A DNA stretch of 64,000 nt from contig NZ_WUAG01000001.1 in assembly GCF_009828855.1 (NCBI RefSeq), forward strand, positions 1,364,001-1,428,000, given 5' to 3'. A program made the translations under genes and the position numbers. The notes beneath the pieces are model-generated. The model was given only the letters and a program-made list of their open reading frames with translations, was not told the DNA's origin and ran no database searches. The stretch comes from Psychromonas sp. L1A2. GTDB taxonomy: Bacteria; Pseudomonadota; Gammaproteobacteria; Enterobacterales; Psychromonadaceae. Every line of letters starts with the position of its first letter. Within the stretch, counting starts at the first letter, position 1. Positions 46,778-57,218 of this stretch are shown here, in pieces.

Positions 46778-48637
46778 TTATGCAAAGAAGTTTACTATTT
46801 GTTCTTCGATACCTTCACTATCAAGTTTGAGCATGTGATAAATTTCTTGTTGCGTACCTTGTTCAATGAATGAATCTGGTAGGCCTAAATGTTGTATTTT
46901 ACCTGTGTATTGCTGTGTCATTAAAAATTCACTAACGGCAGAACCTGCGCCACCGGCAATGCTGTTTTCTTCAATAGTGACTATTTGCGAATGTGTTCCA
47001 GCAAGTTGTTTTAATAATGATTGATCTAATGGTTTTACAAATCGCATATCGACTAACGTTGCATTGAGTTTTTCTGCCACTGGCATCGCGGCTTGTAAAA
47101 ACGTACCAAAACATAAAATAGCAAGTTTATTACCTTCTACAACGACTTTTGCTTTACCAATTTCTAATTGTGTCATTACTGCTTCAACCGCTATACCTGT
47201 TCCACTCCCTCTTGGGTAACGAACTGCGGCTGGCGTATTAAGCAAATGTCCTGTATATAACATATCACGACATTCCTGCTCATCAGAAGGAGCCATGACC
47301 GTCATGTTAGGCACACAACGTAAAAAGCTTAAGTCGTAAGCACCTTGATGTGTAGGACCATCAGCGCCAACGATACCCGCTCTATCAATCGCAAACAAAA
47401 CACCTAGGTTCTGAATCGCTACATCGTGTATTACTTGATCGTAGGCACGTTGTAAAAAACTTGAATAGATAGCAACGATAGGATTTAAATCTGCAATCGC
47501 CATACCTGCTGCTAATGTCACAGCATGTTGTTCTGCGATAGCAACATCATAATATTTATCAGGGTGACGTTTAGAAAACTCAACCATGCCAGAACCTTCA
47601 CGCATAGCAGGGGTAATTGCTGTTAGTTTAGGATCTTTATCTGCCATGTCATTTAACCACTGACCAAATATTTTAGAAAAAGTCGGTGCAGACGGTTTAG
47701 GAATAGGTAATGCTTGATCGGGTGTAAACTTGGGTACTGCATGATAAGTGATCGGATCAAGTTCAGCTTGTTTGTAGCCTTTACCCTTTTTAGTCATCAC
47801 ATGTAAAAACTGTGGGCCAGAATGAGAACGCATATTGCGTAATGTATCGACTAATGCAATCACATTATGTCCATCCATTGGGCCAATATAATTAAAACCA
47901 AACTCTTCAAAAATAGTGCCTGGTGAAACCATACCTTTCAGATGTTCTTCAGTCTTTTTAGCTAGTTCTTTAATCGGTGGAATATTAGATAATACTTTTT
48001 TACTGCTTTCACGAAATTGAGTATATAAATCACCAGACAGTATCTTAGCGAGGTGATTATTTAAAGCACCAACATTTTCTGAAATAGACATTTCATTATC
48101 ATTGAGAATGACTAACATATCGTTATGCAAAGAACCTGCATGATTTAACGCTTCAAATGCCATGCCTGCAGTAATGGCGCCATCACCAATAACGGCAACC
48201 ACTTTTCTGTCTTTTTTCTCTTTTCCTGCAGCGATAGCTAAACCGAGTGCGGCTCCAATAGAAGTTGATGAGTGGCCAACACTTAATACATCGTATTCAC
48301 TTTCTTCGCGCCAAGGGAAAGGGTGTAACCCCTTAAACATTCGGATATTTTCCATTTGATCGCGACGGCCCGTTAAGATTTTATGCGGATAGGCTTGATG
48401 GCCTACATCCCAAACTAGGTGATCAAACGGTGTATGGTAAACATAATGTAAAGCGACGGTTAATTCGACCACACCTAAGCCTGAAGCTAGGTGACCACTA
48501 GTTTGACTAACACTGGTTAATAAAAATTGACGTAATTCTTCGCACAGTGCAGGGAGCTGGTGTTTTTTTAATAGACGCAGATCTTCTGGATAATTAATAT
48601 CAGCGAGCAACGGGTAATTTTTTAAATCCAATGGCAT
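46778..48637 (-). CDS. dxs: 1-deoxy-D-xylulose-5-phosphate synthase
   Basis: 619 residues. Thiamine-diphosphate motif [18 protein letters not shown]...[18 protein letters not shown] and [13 protein letters not shown] are all as in Dxs. First step of the methylerythritol phosphate pathway for isoprenoids. Last of the xseB-ispA-dxs operon, two bases after ispA. Confidence 0.97.
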   Translation of the reverse strand: MPLDLKNYPLLADINYPEDLRLLKKHQLPALCEELRQFLLTSVSQTSGHLASGLGVVELTVALHYVYHTPFDHLVWDVGHQAYPHKILTGRRDQMENIRMFKGLHPFPWREESEYDVLSVGHSSTSIGAALGLAIAAGKEKKDRKVVAVIGDGAITAGMAFEALNHAGSLHNDMLVILNDNEMSISENVGALNNHLAKILSGDLYTQFRESSKKVLSNIPPIKELAKKTEEHLKGMVSPGTIFEEFGFNYIGPMDGHNVIALVDTLRNMRSHSGPQFLHVMTKKGKGYKQAELDPITYHAVPKFTPDQALPIPKPSAPTFSKIFGQWLNDMADKDPKLTAITPAMREGSGMVEFSKRHPDKYYDVAIAEQHAVTLAAGMAIADLNPIVAIYSSFLQRAYDQVIHDVAIQNLGVLFAIDRAGIVGADGPTHQGAYDLSFLRCVPNMTVMAPSDEQECRDMLYTGHLLNTPAAVRYPRGSGTGIAVEAVMTQLEIGKAKVVVEGNKLAILCFGTFLQAAMPVAEKLNATLVDMRFVKPLDQSLLKQLAGTHSQIVTIEENSIAGGAGSAVSEFLMTQQYTGKIQHLGLPDSFIEQGTQQEIYHMLKLDSEGIEEQIVNFFA

Positions 48638-48639
48638 AT

Positions 48640-49530
48640 TTATTTATCACGTTTGATGATGTAGTGAGAGAACAACTCGAGTAACTGAGTATTATAAGGT
48701 AATTGTGATAAAGCATGAAGCGCTTCTTTATATAAGTCTTGTGCTTTTTGTTGTGCAGCAGGTAAACCTAGTAAAGCTGGGTAGGTCGATTTATTTAATG
48801 CTTGGTCAGAACCCTGCGGTTTACCTAAGGTTTGTGTATCGCTAGTAATATCTAGGATATCATCTTGTACTTGGAAAGCTAATCCTATCGCAGTTGCAAA
48901 GCGAGTCAATAATGCAAACTCTTCCGGAGCAATATCTGCTTTAGTTAATGCGCCCATTTGCACTGCCGCTAATATGAGTGCGCCGGTTTTTGCATTATGT
49001 ATTGTTTCTAGTTCAATTAAAGAGATTGCCGTATTTTCAGCCGCTATATCTAATACTTGTCCCGCACACATGCCTTTTTCACCAGAAGCTTTCGCCAATG
49101 TGTTGATGATTTTCAATTGCGATTGAGGCAATAAATGTTCAATGTCTGTAGATAGAATATCAAATGCTAATGTTTGTAATGCATCTCCTGCTAAAATAGC
49201 TGTCGCTTCATCGTATTTAATATGGCAAGTCGGGTGACCACGACGCAGTGCATCATCATCCATTGCAGGTAAATCATCATGGATTAAAGAGTAAGCATGA
49301 ATGCATTCAATAGCCGCGGCAATTGGGTCGAGTGTTTCAAGTTTGCTGCCGAGCATTTGACCAACCGCATAAACTAAGAAAGGTCTGACACGTTTCCCTC
49401 CTAGTAACGCACCGTAAGTCATTGCTTCATTTAATTTTGTTGAAGCAGGGCTCGAGTAATTAATATGTTTTTCAAGCTGTTCATTTACACGCACTTGAAA
49501 TTGTTGCATGGTAGAAGTTAATTGTGTCAT
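48640..49530 (-). CDS. ispA: Farnesyl diphosphate synthase
   Basis: 296 residues. First Asp-rich motif DDLPAMDDD, second [17 protein letters not shown] and KTGALI as in IspA. Condenses C5 units to farnesyl diphosphate. Placed between xseB and dxs, the usual gammaproteobacterial operon. Confidence 0.96.
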   Translation of the reverse strand: MTQLTSTMQQFQVRVNEQLEKHINYSSPASTKLNEAMTYGALLGGKRVRPFLVYAVGQMLGSKLETLDPIAAAIECIHAYSLIHDDLPAMDDDALRRGHPTCHIKYDEATAILAGDALQTLAFDILSTDIEHLLPQSQLKIINTLAKASGEKGMCAGQVLDIAAENTAISLIELETIHNAKTGALILAAVQMGALTKADIAPEEFALLTRFATAIGLAFQVQDDILDITSDTQTLGKPQGSDQALNKSTYPALLGLPAAQQKAQDLYKEALHALSQLPYNTQLLELFSHYIIKRDK

Positions 49531-49566
49531 CTAGGCTGCTTAGTATTGGAAATGGAAGACAAAAAG

Positions 49567-49800
49567 TTATTCTTCAAAATTTTGTAAAGGCGCTTGTACA
49601 TCATTTTGCATTAAAATGCTGACTTGTTGCTGAGCATGTTGCAGCTTTTGACTATTACTGCGTGCTAGTGAAATACCTCGTTCAAATTGTTTTAACGCAT
49701 CCTCAAGTGGCAAGTCACCACCCTCTAAATGTTGAACAATTTTTTCAAGTTCAGTAATTGCTTCTTCATATTGCATATTTTCAGGTTTTTTTAAGGCCAT
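49567..49800 (-). CDS. xseB: Exodeoxyribonuclease VII small subunit
   Basis: 77 residues: MQYEEAITELEKIVQHLEGGDLPLEDALKQFERGI is close to E. coli XseB. Partner of XseA in single-strand DNA degradation. First gene of the operon with ispA and dxs. Confidence 0.95.
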   Translation of the reverse strand: MALKKPENMQYEEAITELEKIVQHLEGGDLPLEDALKQFERGISLARSNSQKLQHAQQQVSILMQNDVQAPLQNFEE

Positions 49801-50017
49801 GGGAGATCTCTTTTCTATAATTTGTGCAAGATTACCGTGCCTGTTAAGGATGTCAAACTAAGGTATAAAAATAATTTCGAAAGAGTGAAGTTGTAAGCTG
49901 TTTAGTGACTTGTAAAATATTTTATTTTAAATAATAGTTTATGGCTACAAACTAACCATAAATAGCTATACTATCTACATAACAACGCATTAATATTAAA
50001 TTAAAAAGGATTTATCT

Positions 50018-50788
50018 GTGGATTTAGCAACACTCGTTGGAATTATAGGCGCCTTTGGCTTTGTCGTAATGGCAATGCTGATGGGGGGAACCATCGATAT
50101 GTTTGTCGATGTGACTTCTATCTTGATCGTGTTCGGTGGTACAGCATTCGTTGTAATGATGAAATATAACATCGGGCAATTTTTTGGTGCCGTCAAAATT
50201 GCGATGAAAGCATTTATGTTTAAAACTGACTCACCTGAAGAGCTAATAGTAAAAACAGTAGAAATGGCTGATGCTGCCCGTAAAGGTGGTTTTTTAGCAC
50301 TTGAAGAAGCTGAAATTAGTAATCCTTTCATGCAGAAAGGGGTTGATATGTTAGTTGACGGTCATGATGCCGACGTGGTTCGTCAAACCCTACAAAATGA
50401 TATTAGGTTAACCTCTGAGCGACATGAAATTGGTGCTGATATATTTAAAAACTTTGGTGATGTGGCTCCTGCGATGGGCATGATTGGTACCTTAATTGGT
50501 TTGGTTGCTATGTTATCAAATATGGATGACCCAAAATCAATTGGTCCAGCGATGGCTGTTGCGTTATTGACTACTTTATATGGTGCGGTAGTGGCAAACA
50601 TGGTTGCTTTACCAATTTCAGACAAATTAAAATTAAGAGCTCAAGAAGAGAAGCTGAATCGTAGCCTTATTTTAGATGGTGTATTAGGTATTCAAGATGG
50701 TCAAAATCCACGTGTTATTGAAGGTGTATTACGTAATTACCTACCTGAGTCTAAACGAGGTAGTGCTGATGATGGTGGGGCTGAATAA
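50018..50788 (+). CDS. pomA: Flagellar motor stator protein PomA
   Basis: 256 residues, GTG start with AAGGA 8 bases before. Four membrane helices; the segment DVAPAMGMIGTLIGLVAMLSNMDDP and ALLTTLYGAVVANM contain the TM3/TM4 regions that line the ion path. Sequence is of the sodium-type PomA of Vibrio rather than proton MotA. Overlaps pomB by one base (TAATG). Confidence 0.95.
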   Translation: MDLATLVGIIGAFGFVVMAMLMGGTIDMFVDVTSILIVFGGTAFVVMMKYNIGQFFGAVKIAMKAFMFKTDSPEELIVKTVEMADAARKGGFLALEEAEISNPFMQKGVDMLVDGHDADVVRQTLQNDIRLTSERHEIGADIFKNFGDVAPAMGMIGTLIGLVAMLSNMDDPKSIGPAMAVALLTTLYGAVVANMVALPISDKLKLRAQEEKLNRSLILDGVLGIQDGQNPRVIEGVLRNYLPESKRGSADDGGAE

Positions 50789-51756
50789 TGGAAGAAGAAT
50801 GTAAATGTCCCCCCGAGGGATTACCTGCATGGATGGGGACCTTTGCAGATCTAATGTCATTGTTAATGTGTTTCTTCGTTTTACTTTTATCATTCTCAGA
50901 AATGGATGTATTAAAGTTCAAACAAATAGCAGGATCAATGGCATTTGCTTTTGGTGTACAAAACCAATTAGAAGTAAAAGACATTCCTAAAGGTACCTCA
51001 GTTATTGCACAGGAATTTAGACCTGGTAAACCTGAACCAACGCCTATCGAAGTGATTATGCAGCGTACTTCGGAAGTGACTAAAACAACCTTGGACTTTC
51101 AAGAGGGCGATAGTAGCCGCTCTGGTGGACAACAAGATGTACCTGTTCGAGAAACCTCTTTACAAGTAAATGAAGAAACAAAAGAGGTTTTATCTGCAGA
51201 GGTTTCTAAATCAGTTGCTGAACAATCAGAAGAACAACTAGAGCAAACTGAGCAGGCTGCTAGTGCTAGCACGGCTTCACAACAGGCACTCACCAAGAAA
51301 GTAGCTGAAGATTTACGTGAAGAGATTGAAGATGGTGCGATTGAAATAGAATCTTTAGGACAGCAGTTGATTATTCGTGTTAGAGAAAAAGGGGCTTTTC
51401 CTGCAGGTTCTGCTTTTTTACAGCCTCGTTTTAGACCCGTGATTGCGAAAGTAGCAAAAATATTAGTTGATGTACCTGGTGTGGTGACTGTTGCAGGGCA
51501 TACTGATAATGAACCAATACAATCAGAGCTCTATCGCTCTAACTTAGATTTATCTGCGCAACGTGCTGTTTCTGTTGCTCAAGAAATGCTTAAGTTAAAA
51601 GGGATTAGAGATAAAAAAATGTTAGTGGTCGGTTATGCTAATACTAAACCATTAGTCGAAGGTGATACGCCTGCTGAACAACGTCGTAACCGTCGTGTTG
51701 AAATCATGATCATGCAAGGTGAGGCAGCAGAATCTGGCGAAATATCTGTTAAGTAA
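50788..51756 (+). CDS. pomB: Flagellar motor stator protein PomB
   Basis: 322 residues. The plug and TM segment WMGTFADLMSLLMCFFVLLL carries the ion-binding Asp21 (Asp24 in Vibrio), and residues such as DVLKFKQIAGSM and VQNQLEVKDIPKGTS follow Vibrio PomB closely. C-terminal OmpA-like peptidoglycan-binding domain with AGHTDNEPIQSELYRSN LDLSAQRA. Sodium motive force is expected. The central part (~110-170) is Glu/Gln/Ser/Thr-rich. Confidence 0.96.
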   Translation: MEEECKCPPEGLPAWMGTFADLMSLLMCFFVLLLSFSEMDVLKFKQIAGSMAFAFGVQNQLEVKDIPKGTSVIAQEFRPGKPEPTPIEVIMQRTSEVTKTTLDFQEGDSSRSGGQQDVPVRETSLQVNEETKEVLSAEVSKSVAEQSEEQLEQTEQAASASTASQQALTKKVAEDLREEIEDGAIEIESLGQQLIIRVREKGAFPAGSAFLQPRFRPVIAKVAKILVDVPGVVTVAGHTDNEPIQSELYRSNLDLSAQRAVSVAQEMLKLKGIRDKKMLVVGYANTKPLVEGDTPAEQRRNRRVEIMIMQGEAAESGEISVK

Positions 51757-51814
51757 TTTACGTTATTTAAATTACTTAACCTTCTTTAGCTTTACCTAAG
51801 TTTATCTCCCTGTA

Positions 51815-51858
51815 ATAAAAAGCCCCACGTTAAAATATGTTAACGTAGGGCTTTTTAT
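51815..51858 (+). terminator. Terminator after pomAB
   Basis: Long stem AAAAAGCCCCACGTTAA with TTAACGTAGGGCTTTTT (one mismatch), then ATTATTATTTT. Confidence 0.9.
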
Positions 51859-51874
51859 TATTATTTTCTTTTAA

Positions 51875-51950
51875 TGTCTATTAAAGCAACCTTTGTCTAT
51901 TAAAGGAACTGTTGTCTATCAAAGGAACCGTTGTCTATTAAAGCAACCAT
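51875..51950. repeat. Four tandem 19-bp repeats
   Basis: Four exact-period units starting at 51875, 51894, 51913 and 51932, consensus TGTCTATTAAAGGAACCGT, differing at two to four positions each. Non-coding, between pomB and ampG. Confidence 0.9.
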
Positions 51951-52067
51951 GGTATTAAACAATCATTTCGTAACAACTGCTTTGTAAGAATAGCTTGTAA
52001 AAAGTACTTTTTAACAAATGTTTTTTAACAATTTTTTAATGAGTATTAGAATGTTCGCTCGTTAAAC

Positions 52068-53441
52068 CTATTCTTCGATAACTTTCTTTAATACAACAAT
52101 CAATCCTAACACTGGTACACCAATCAAGGCCGAGGCAATAAAGAAGTTTACATAACCAAAATCATCAACATACACACCAGAGAATCCTGCAATAAACTTT
52201 GGAAATAACAACATTATTGAACTAAATAGTGCAAATTGTGTAGCTGAAAACTCAATATTAGTCAGTTTTGAAATATAGGTAATAAAGGCCGTTGTCGCAA
52301 TACCTGCACTGATGTTATCCATAGAAATGATTAACGTTAATAATGTTAAGTCTTTCCCCACAAAAGCGAGAATAGCAAAAATGAAGTTAGTGATAACTAC
52401 TAATAACCCACCTAGAAAAAGGATTGAATAAGTACTGTATCGAGTTAATAAAATACCACCTAATGCAGCACCTAATAACGTCATAGTGACACCAAATATT
52501 TTTGATATCGCGGCAATTTCACCTTTGGTATATCCCATATCCACATAGAATGGGTTAGCCATAATACCCATTACAATATCGGAAATTCGGTATGTGCCAA
52601 TCAATAATAAAATTAAGATGGCATGTTTACCGTAACGTTTAAAAAAGTCTGTGAAAGGCGCAATCACAGCCATATTTAACCAGGCCATAAAGCGTCCAGC
52701 TTTTGTAGGGATTTCAGCTGCGTTTAATTGTTCCAAAATTGCTGCTTGCTGTTGTTGTAACTCCGTCCCTTTATAATCAGGTTCTTTCGCTACGAATGTT
52801 GTGATTATGCCAACACCCATGCATGCAGCCATAACAAAGTAAGACGTTGACCAAGCTGAAAGCTCATATGCCTCTGAACTACTCGACCAAGCAGCAATTG
52901 CTAAGGATCCCGCTCCAGCCATAATCATCGCTAAGCGGTAACCCGTCATGTAAGCAGCCGCCATTGCTGCTTGAAATTTTTCTGGAGCAGATTCAATACG
53001 AAAAGCATCAATAACAATGTCTTGTGTTGCAGAGCTATAAGCAACCACCAAAGCACAAACAGCAAACATTACTAAATTTTGTTGTGGATCGCTCATGGCC
53101 ATGCCAATAAGTGAAATAATAATAAATAGCTGCGACAGTAACAGCCAAGATCGTCTTCGCCCAAGCCAAGGGGTTAATAATGGTATCGATAAACGGTCTA
53201 CAAAAGGTGACCATATCCATTTAAAAGCATAAGCCAGTGCTATCCAGCTGAAAAAGCCAATACTTGCTCTACTAACACCTGCTTCACGTAACCAAAATGA
53301 GAGAGTAGAAAAAACGAGTAAGAGAGGTAAGCCGGCAGAAAAGCCGAAAAAGAACAAAATTGCGACACGTTTTTGTAGATAAATTTTGCAACTTTCTAAC
53401 CAAGTCGGCTTATCTATTTGTTGTGATATTTCTGTTGCCAT
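52068..53441 (-). CDS. ampG: AmpG-like muropeptide MFS permease
   Basis: 457 residues with about twelve hydrophobic helices. FGFSAGLPLLLVFSTLSFWLREAGVS at the start, and RIESAPEKFQAAMAAAYMTGYRLAMIMAGAGSL in the middle, are as in AmpG, which brings anhydromuropeptides back into the cytoplasm for recycling. Other MFS carriers of the same branch are possible. It stands alone. Confidence 0.85.
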   Translation of the reverse strand: MATEISQQIDKPTWLESCKIYLQKRVAILFFFGFSAGLPLLLVFSTLSFWLREAGVSRASIGFFSWIALAYAFKWIWSPFVDRLSIPLLTPWLGRRRSWLLLSQLFIIISLIGMAMSDPQQNLVMFAVCALVVAYSSATQDIVIDAFRIESAPEKFQAAMAAAYMTGYRLAMIMAGAGSLAIAAWSSSSEAYELSAWSTSYFVMAACMGVGIITTFVAKEPDYKGTELQQQQAAILEQLNAAEIPTKAGRFMAWLNMAVIAPFTDFFKRYGKHAILILLLIGTYRISDIVMGIMANPFYVDMGYTKGEIAAISKIFGVTMTLLGAALGGILLTRYSTYSILFLGGLLVVITNFIFAILAFVGKDLTLLTLIISMDNISAGIATTAFITYISKLTNIEFSATQFALFSSIMLLFPKFIAGFSGVYVDDFGYVNFFIASALIGVPVLGLIVVLKKVIEE

Positions 53442-53582
53442 AGAATTAACTCGATAAAGGTTGATGGTCTCGCTAAAATAAAAGGATGAAAATTAAGCGG
53501 TTTGCTTATTTAGTTAATTGAATTTTTTAAACTACCCCATGAGTTTTTATGGTGGGGCAGTTTAATGTCATTGATATTATTA

Positions 53583-54695
53583 TTAATTTTTTAATTGATG
53601 CCCGATCAACTCAAAACGCCAACCTGTTAATATTTTAGGTTTTACTGCCGTTAAACGTTGTTGATCATTTAATTTCCAACACCAGCTTAAATACTCATTA
53701 ATGACACGTTTAGAAGCAATTAATTCAACAGGCAATTCATATTTTTCAGCACAGCTTTTAACTTGGTCTCTGATCGACTTTAATGTTTTCTTATAAGTAG
53801 GAAAGTCGACTAAGCGTGAAATCAATGGTGGATAAGTTTCTGGATCTTGTGCTGTTACTTTTGCCATAACGGCTAAAATACTATCACCGTGAATACGGAT
53901 TTCATTCGGTAGTAAATTTAATCGTTTCAAATCAGCATGTGTTGATGGTTGGTAATAAGCTAATAACCATAAATGTTCAGCTTTAACCACAAAGTTAAGT
54001 GCTAAATTTCTTGCTTGTGCTGTTTCTAAACGCCATTTTGCAAGTGCTTTAATAAGCGCTAAACCGTATCTGTCTAATTGAGAAAGGTTATCTAATGATT
54101 TATAAGCTTTGTCTGGATCGACTGGTTTCATTTTTTGGTCAAGAATCATTTGGCACTCTTGTTCAAAAAATGTCGACATGTTTTTTTCAGCCAGTTGCGC
54201 TTGTAATACTTCTAAACTTGGTTGTAGATATAAGACATCAGCTGCTGCGTAATGTTGTTGCTTTTCTGTTAATGGACGAGCACACCAATCGGTACGAGAC
54301 TCACCTTTATCCAATACAACACCTTCAATCAATTCAACCATTTTAGCGTAACCTAACGACCCGCCATGATTTAAAAAAGCACAGGCAACTTGTGTATCAA
54401 ATAACTTAATATTGAGGTTGCCTTTCTGGTGTTTGATGATTTCTAAATCTTCACTACTGGCATGTAAGATACAATCTTTGTTATTGATAGCTTGCCAAAA
54501 TTCGCTAATGTCGCCAATTTCGATAGGGTCTATTAAAACGATTCTTTCGTTTTGAGAGACTTGTAATAAGCCTAGGTTAGCGAAAAAAGTACGAGTACGA
54601 ACAAATTCAGTATCTAAAGAGATAGGGGAGTTATCTAATGTAGCAATATACTCAGATAATTTTTCTTGTGTGGAAATGATCTCAAATTGCATCAA
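53583..54695 (-). CDS. rnd: Ribonuclease D
   Basis: 370 residues. DEDD exonuclease motifs SLDTEFVRTRTF, then HASSEDLEII, and YAAADVLYLQP with the Tyr and Asp; C-terminal HRDC-like helical parts. Trims tRNA 3' ends. Confidence 0.95.
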   Translation of the reverse strand: MMQFEIISTQEKLSEYIATLDNSPISLDTEFVRTRTFFANLGLLQVSQNERIVLIDPIEIGDISEFWQAINNKDCILHASSEDLEIIKHQKGNLNIKLFDTQVACAFLNHGGSLGYAKMVELIEGVVLDKGESRTDWCARPLTEKQQHYAAADVLYLQPSLEVLQAQLAEKNMSTFFEQECQMILDQKMKPVDPDKAYKSLDNLSQLDRYGLALIKALAKWRLETAQARNLALNFVVKAEHLWLLAYYQPSTHADLKRLNLLPNEIRIHGDSILAVMAKVTAQDPETYPPLISRLVDFPTYKKTLKSIRDQVKSCAEKYELPVELIASKRVINEYLSWCWKLNDQQRLTAVKPKILTGWRFELIGHQLKN

Positions 54696-54927
54696 TTGAT
54701 AACCTAAATAGAATTGTAATATTCTCTTATCTTACGGAAATTGATGTATTTTTTCTATTGAAATATTGATTAGTTAAATTTTATTTAAAATAAATTTTAA
54801 TGCATAAAAAGTATGATTTATTGCATAAATATATAAGCAAGGCTAACAAATTTAAGTGCTTATTATTGTGCGTTTGTTGCAGATCCATTAGAATACACCT
54901 TTACAAATGCGCCGCGATCTGCTTATT

Positions 54928-54946
54928 GATAATCATTCGCATTATC
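54928..54946 (+). promoter_or_regulatory. Fur-box-like palindrome upstream of leuCD
   Basis: GATAATCATTCGCATTATC matches the 19-bp Fur consensus (GATAATGATAATCATTATC) at 15 positions, with both GATAAT/ATTATC arms intact. It lies 56 bp before the leuC ATG. TTTACA (54900-54905) upstream could be a -35, with the box across the -10 region. Confidence 0.55.
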
Positions 54947-55001
54947 TAAATATGTTTAGGCCGGAAAAAAGATTTTAAGTAATAGTGTGGTAAGGGAAAC
55001 A

Positions 55002-56399
55002 ATGACTAGAACAATGTATGAAAAAATCTGGGATGCGAACTTAGTTCATGAACCAGAAGCTGGATCTCCGCTTTTGTTTGTTGACAGACATCTAATGCAT
55101 GAAGTAACAAGTCCACAAGCTTTTGAAGGCCTACGCCTGCAAAACCGTAAAGTGCGAAACGTGCATAGTATTCTAGGGACAATCGATCACTGTGTACCAA
55201 CTAAAGACCGTTTTAATATTGTTGATGTTATTGCAAAAAAACAAGTTGAAACGATGACTGCTAACTGTGAAGAGAATGAAATTAATCTTTACGGTATGGA
55301 CAGTAACCAAAACGGTGTTATTCATATCGTTGTACCTGAGCATGGTTTTGTTCATCCAGGTATGGTTGTATGTTGTGGCGATAGCCATACAGCAACGCAT
55401 GGTGCATTCGGCGCGTTAGCGTTTGGTATCGGTACTAGTGAAGTTGAACATGTAATGGCAACACAAACATTACAACAGAAAAAAGCAAAAACAATGCTAG
55501 TGAAAGTAGAAGGTAAACTACCTGCTTTCTCAACAGCTAAAGATATTGCATTAGCTATTATTGCTAAAACAGGTACTGCTGGCGGTACGGGTTATGTAAT
55601 GGAGTTCGCTGGTAATACAATTACAGACCTTACAATGGAAGGTCGTATGACGCTATGTAACATGGCGATTGAAGCAGGTGCTCGTGCTGGTCTTGTTGCA
55701 CCAGACCAAGTGACATTTGACTATCTTGAAGGTAAAGAGTTCGCACCAAAAGGCGACGAATGGCCAATGGCTGTTGAATACTGGAAATCATTAGTCTCTG
55801 ATGAAGGCGCTGAGTTTGATGCTCTTGTTGAATTAAAAGCAGAAGATATTGCACCGCAAGTATCTTGGGGTACATCTCCAGAGCAAGTTATTTCTGTAAC
55901 CGGTGTGGTTCCAGCTCCATCTGACTTTACTAACGAAGTTAAATCACAAGCATGTGCAAATGCACTTAAATACATGGCATTAGAAGCAGGTCAAAAAATC
56001 ACAGACATCCATATTGATGTTGTATTTATTGGTTCTTGTACTAATGGCCGCATTGAAGATTTCCGTGCCGCTGCTGAATTACTGAAAGGTAAAAAAGTAG
56101 CTGACGGTGTTCAAGCATTTGCTGTACCAGGTTCTTTCCCTGTTAAAGTACAAGCAGAAAAAGAAGGTCTTGATAAGATCTTTGTTGATGCTGGTTGGGA
56201 ATGGCGTGATCCAGGCTGTTCAATGTGTTTAGCAATGAACGGTGATGAATTAGAAGATGGTCAACGTAGTGCATCTACTTCGAACCGTAATTTTGAAGGT
56301 CGTCAAGGTAAAGGTGGTCGTACTCACCTTGTATCACCAGCAATGGCTGCTGCAGCATCAGTTGCAGGTCACTTTGTAGACATTCGAGATTGGAAATAG
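55002..56399 (+). CDS. leuC: 3-isopropylmalate dehydratase large subunit
   Basis: 465 residues from ATG 55002 (E. coli 466). Iron-sulfur cluster ligands are in [10 protein letters not shown] and [36 protein letters not shown] is typical. Start chosen on AAGGG upstream and the family N-terminus [13 protein letters not shown]; an earlier GTG (54987) is less likely. Works with LeuD, 10 bases downstream. Confidence 0.97.
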   Translation: MTRTMYEKIWDANLVHEPEAGSPLLFVDRHLMHEVTSPQAFEGLRLQNRKVRNVHSILGTIDHCVPTKDRFNIVDVIAKKQVETMTANCEENEINLYGMDSNQNGVIHIVVPEHGFVHPGMVVCCGDSHTATHGAFGALAFGIGTSEVEHVMATQTLQQKKAKTMLVKVEGKLPAFSTAKDIALAIIAKTGTAGGTGYVMEFAGNTITDLTMEGRMTLCNMAIEAGARAGLVAPDQVTFDYLEGKEFAPKGDEWPMAVEYWKSLVSDEGAEFDALVELKAEDIAPQVSWGTSPEQVISVTGVVPAPSDFTNEVKSQACANALKYMALEAGQKITDIHIDVVFIGSCTNGRIEDFRAAAELLKGKKVADGVQAFAVPGSFPVKVQAEKEGLDKIFVDAGWEWRDPGCSMCLAMNGDELEDGQRSASTSNRNFEGRQGKGGRTHLVSPAMAAAASVAGHFVDIRDWK

Positions 56400-56409
56400 G
56401 GACTAGATA

Positions 56410-57030
56410 ATGCAACCATATATTAAACATACAAGTATCGCAGCGTTAATGGATCGTAGTAACGTTGATACGGATCAAATCATCCCAAAAAACTTCATGA
56501 AAAAAGTGGAACGTACTGGTTTTGGTATTAATTTGTTCCATAACTGGCGTTACCTTGCGGATAACGTGACACCAAACCCTGAGTTTGAATTAAACAAACC
56601 TGCTTTTAAAGGCGCTAAAATATTAGTTGCTGGTGAAAACTTTGGTTGTGGTTCATCTCGTGAGCATGCGCCATGGGCAATCGCTGATTACGGTTTTAAT
56701 ACTGTTATTTCAACTAGTTTTGCTGATATTTTCTACAGTAACTGTTTTAAAAATAGTATTTTGCCAATTATCGTAACCGATGAGCAACTTGCTGCCTTAA
56801 TGGCTGAAATTGCAGGTAACGAAGGTGTTGAATTTACTGTTGATTTAGAAGCTCAAAAAGTTACGACACCAGGTGGTCTTTCAATCTCATTTGAAGTAGA
56901 TGCATTCCGCAAAGAATCATTACTTGATGGTCTTGATGATATCGCTTGGACGTTAAAGCATGAAGAGCAAATTTCTACGTATGAAGCTGCACAAAGAAAA
57001 CGTTTACCGTGGTTATGGCCTAGCGCTTAA
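56410..57030 (+). CDS. leuD: 3-isopropylmalate dehydratase small subunit
   Basis: 206 residues. RSNVDTDQIIPKNFMK, ENFGCGSSREHAPWAI and FADIFYSNCFKNSILPI are the LeuD signatures. Partner of LeuC in leucine synthesis. Neither leuB nor a classical leuA is beside it. Confidence 0.97.
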   Translation: MQPYIKHTSIAALMDRSNVDTDQIIPKNFMKKVERTGFGINLFHNWRYLADNVTPNPEFELNKPAFKGAKILVAGENFGCGSSREHAPWAIADYGFNTVISTSFADIFYSNCFKNSILPIIVTDEQLAALMAEIAGNEGVEFTVDLEAQKVTTPGGLSISFEVDAFRKESLLDGLDDIAWTLKHEEQISTYEAAQRKRLPWLWPSA

Positions 57031-57081
57031 TCAAGCTTGATGCCAATTAAACTAAATTGGTAGTAGTTTGTTATCACAAAT

Positions 57082-57109
57082 AAAAGGTGCACTTGTTGCA
57101 CCTTTTTTA
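57082..57109 (+). terminator. Terminator after leuCD
   Basis: AAAGGTGCA, loop CTTGT, TGCACCTTT and T-run. Confidence 0.92.
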
Positions 57110-57218
57110 TCGAAAACTTATTGTAGTGGATTGTTTGTAGTGAATTGTTATTTAACACTATTTTTATTAATTCAGTGCAATAAGCTTTTATTTTAAATTT
57201 TTACATGTGGAGTAAGCA

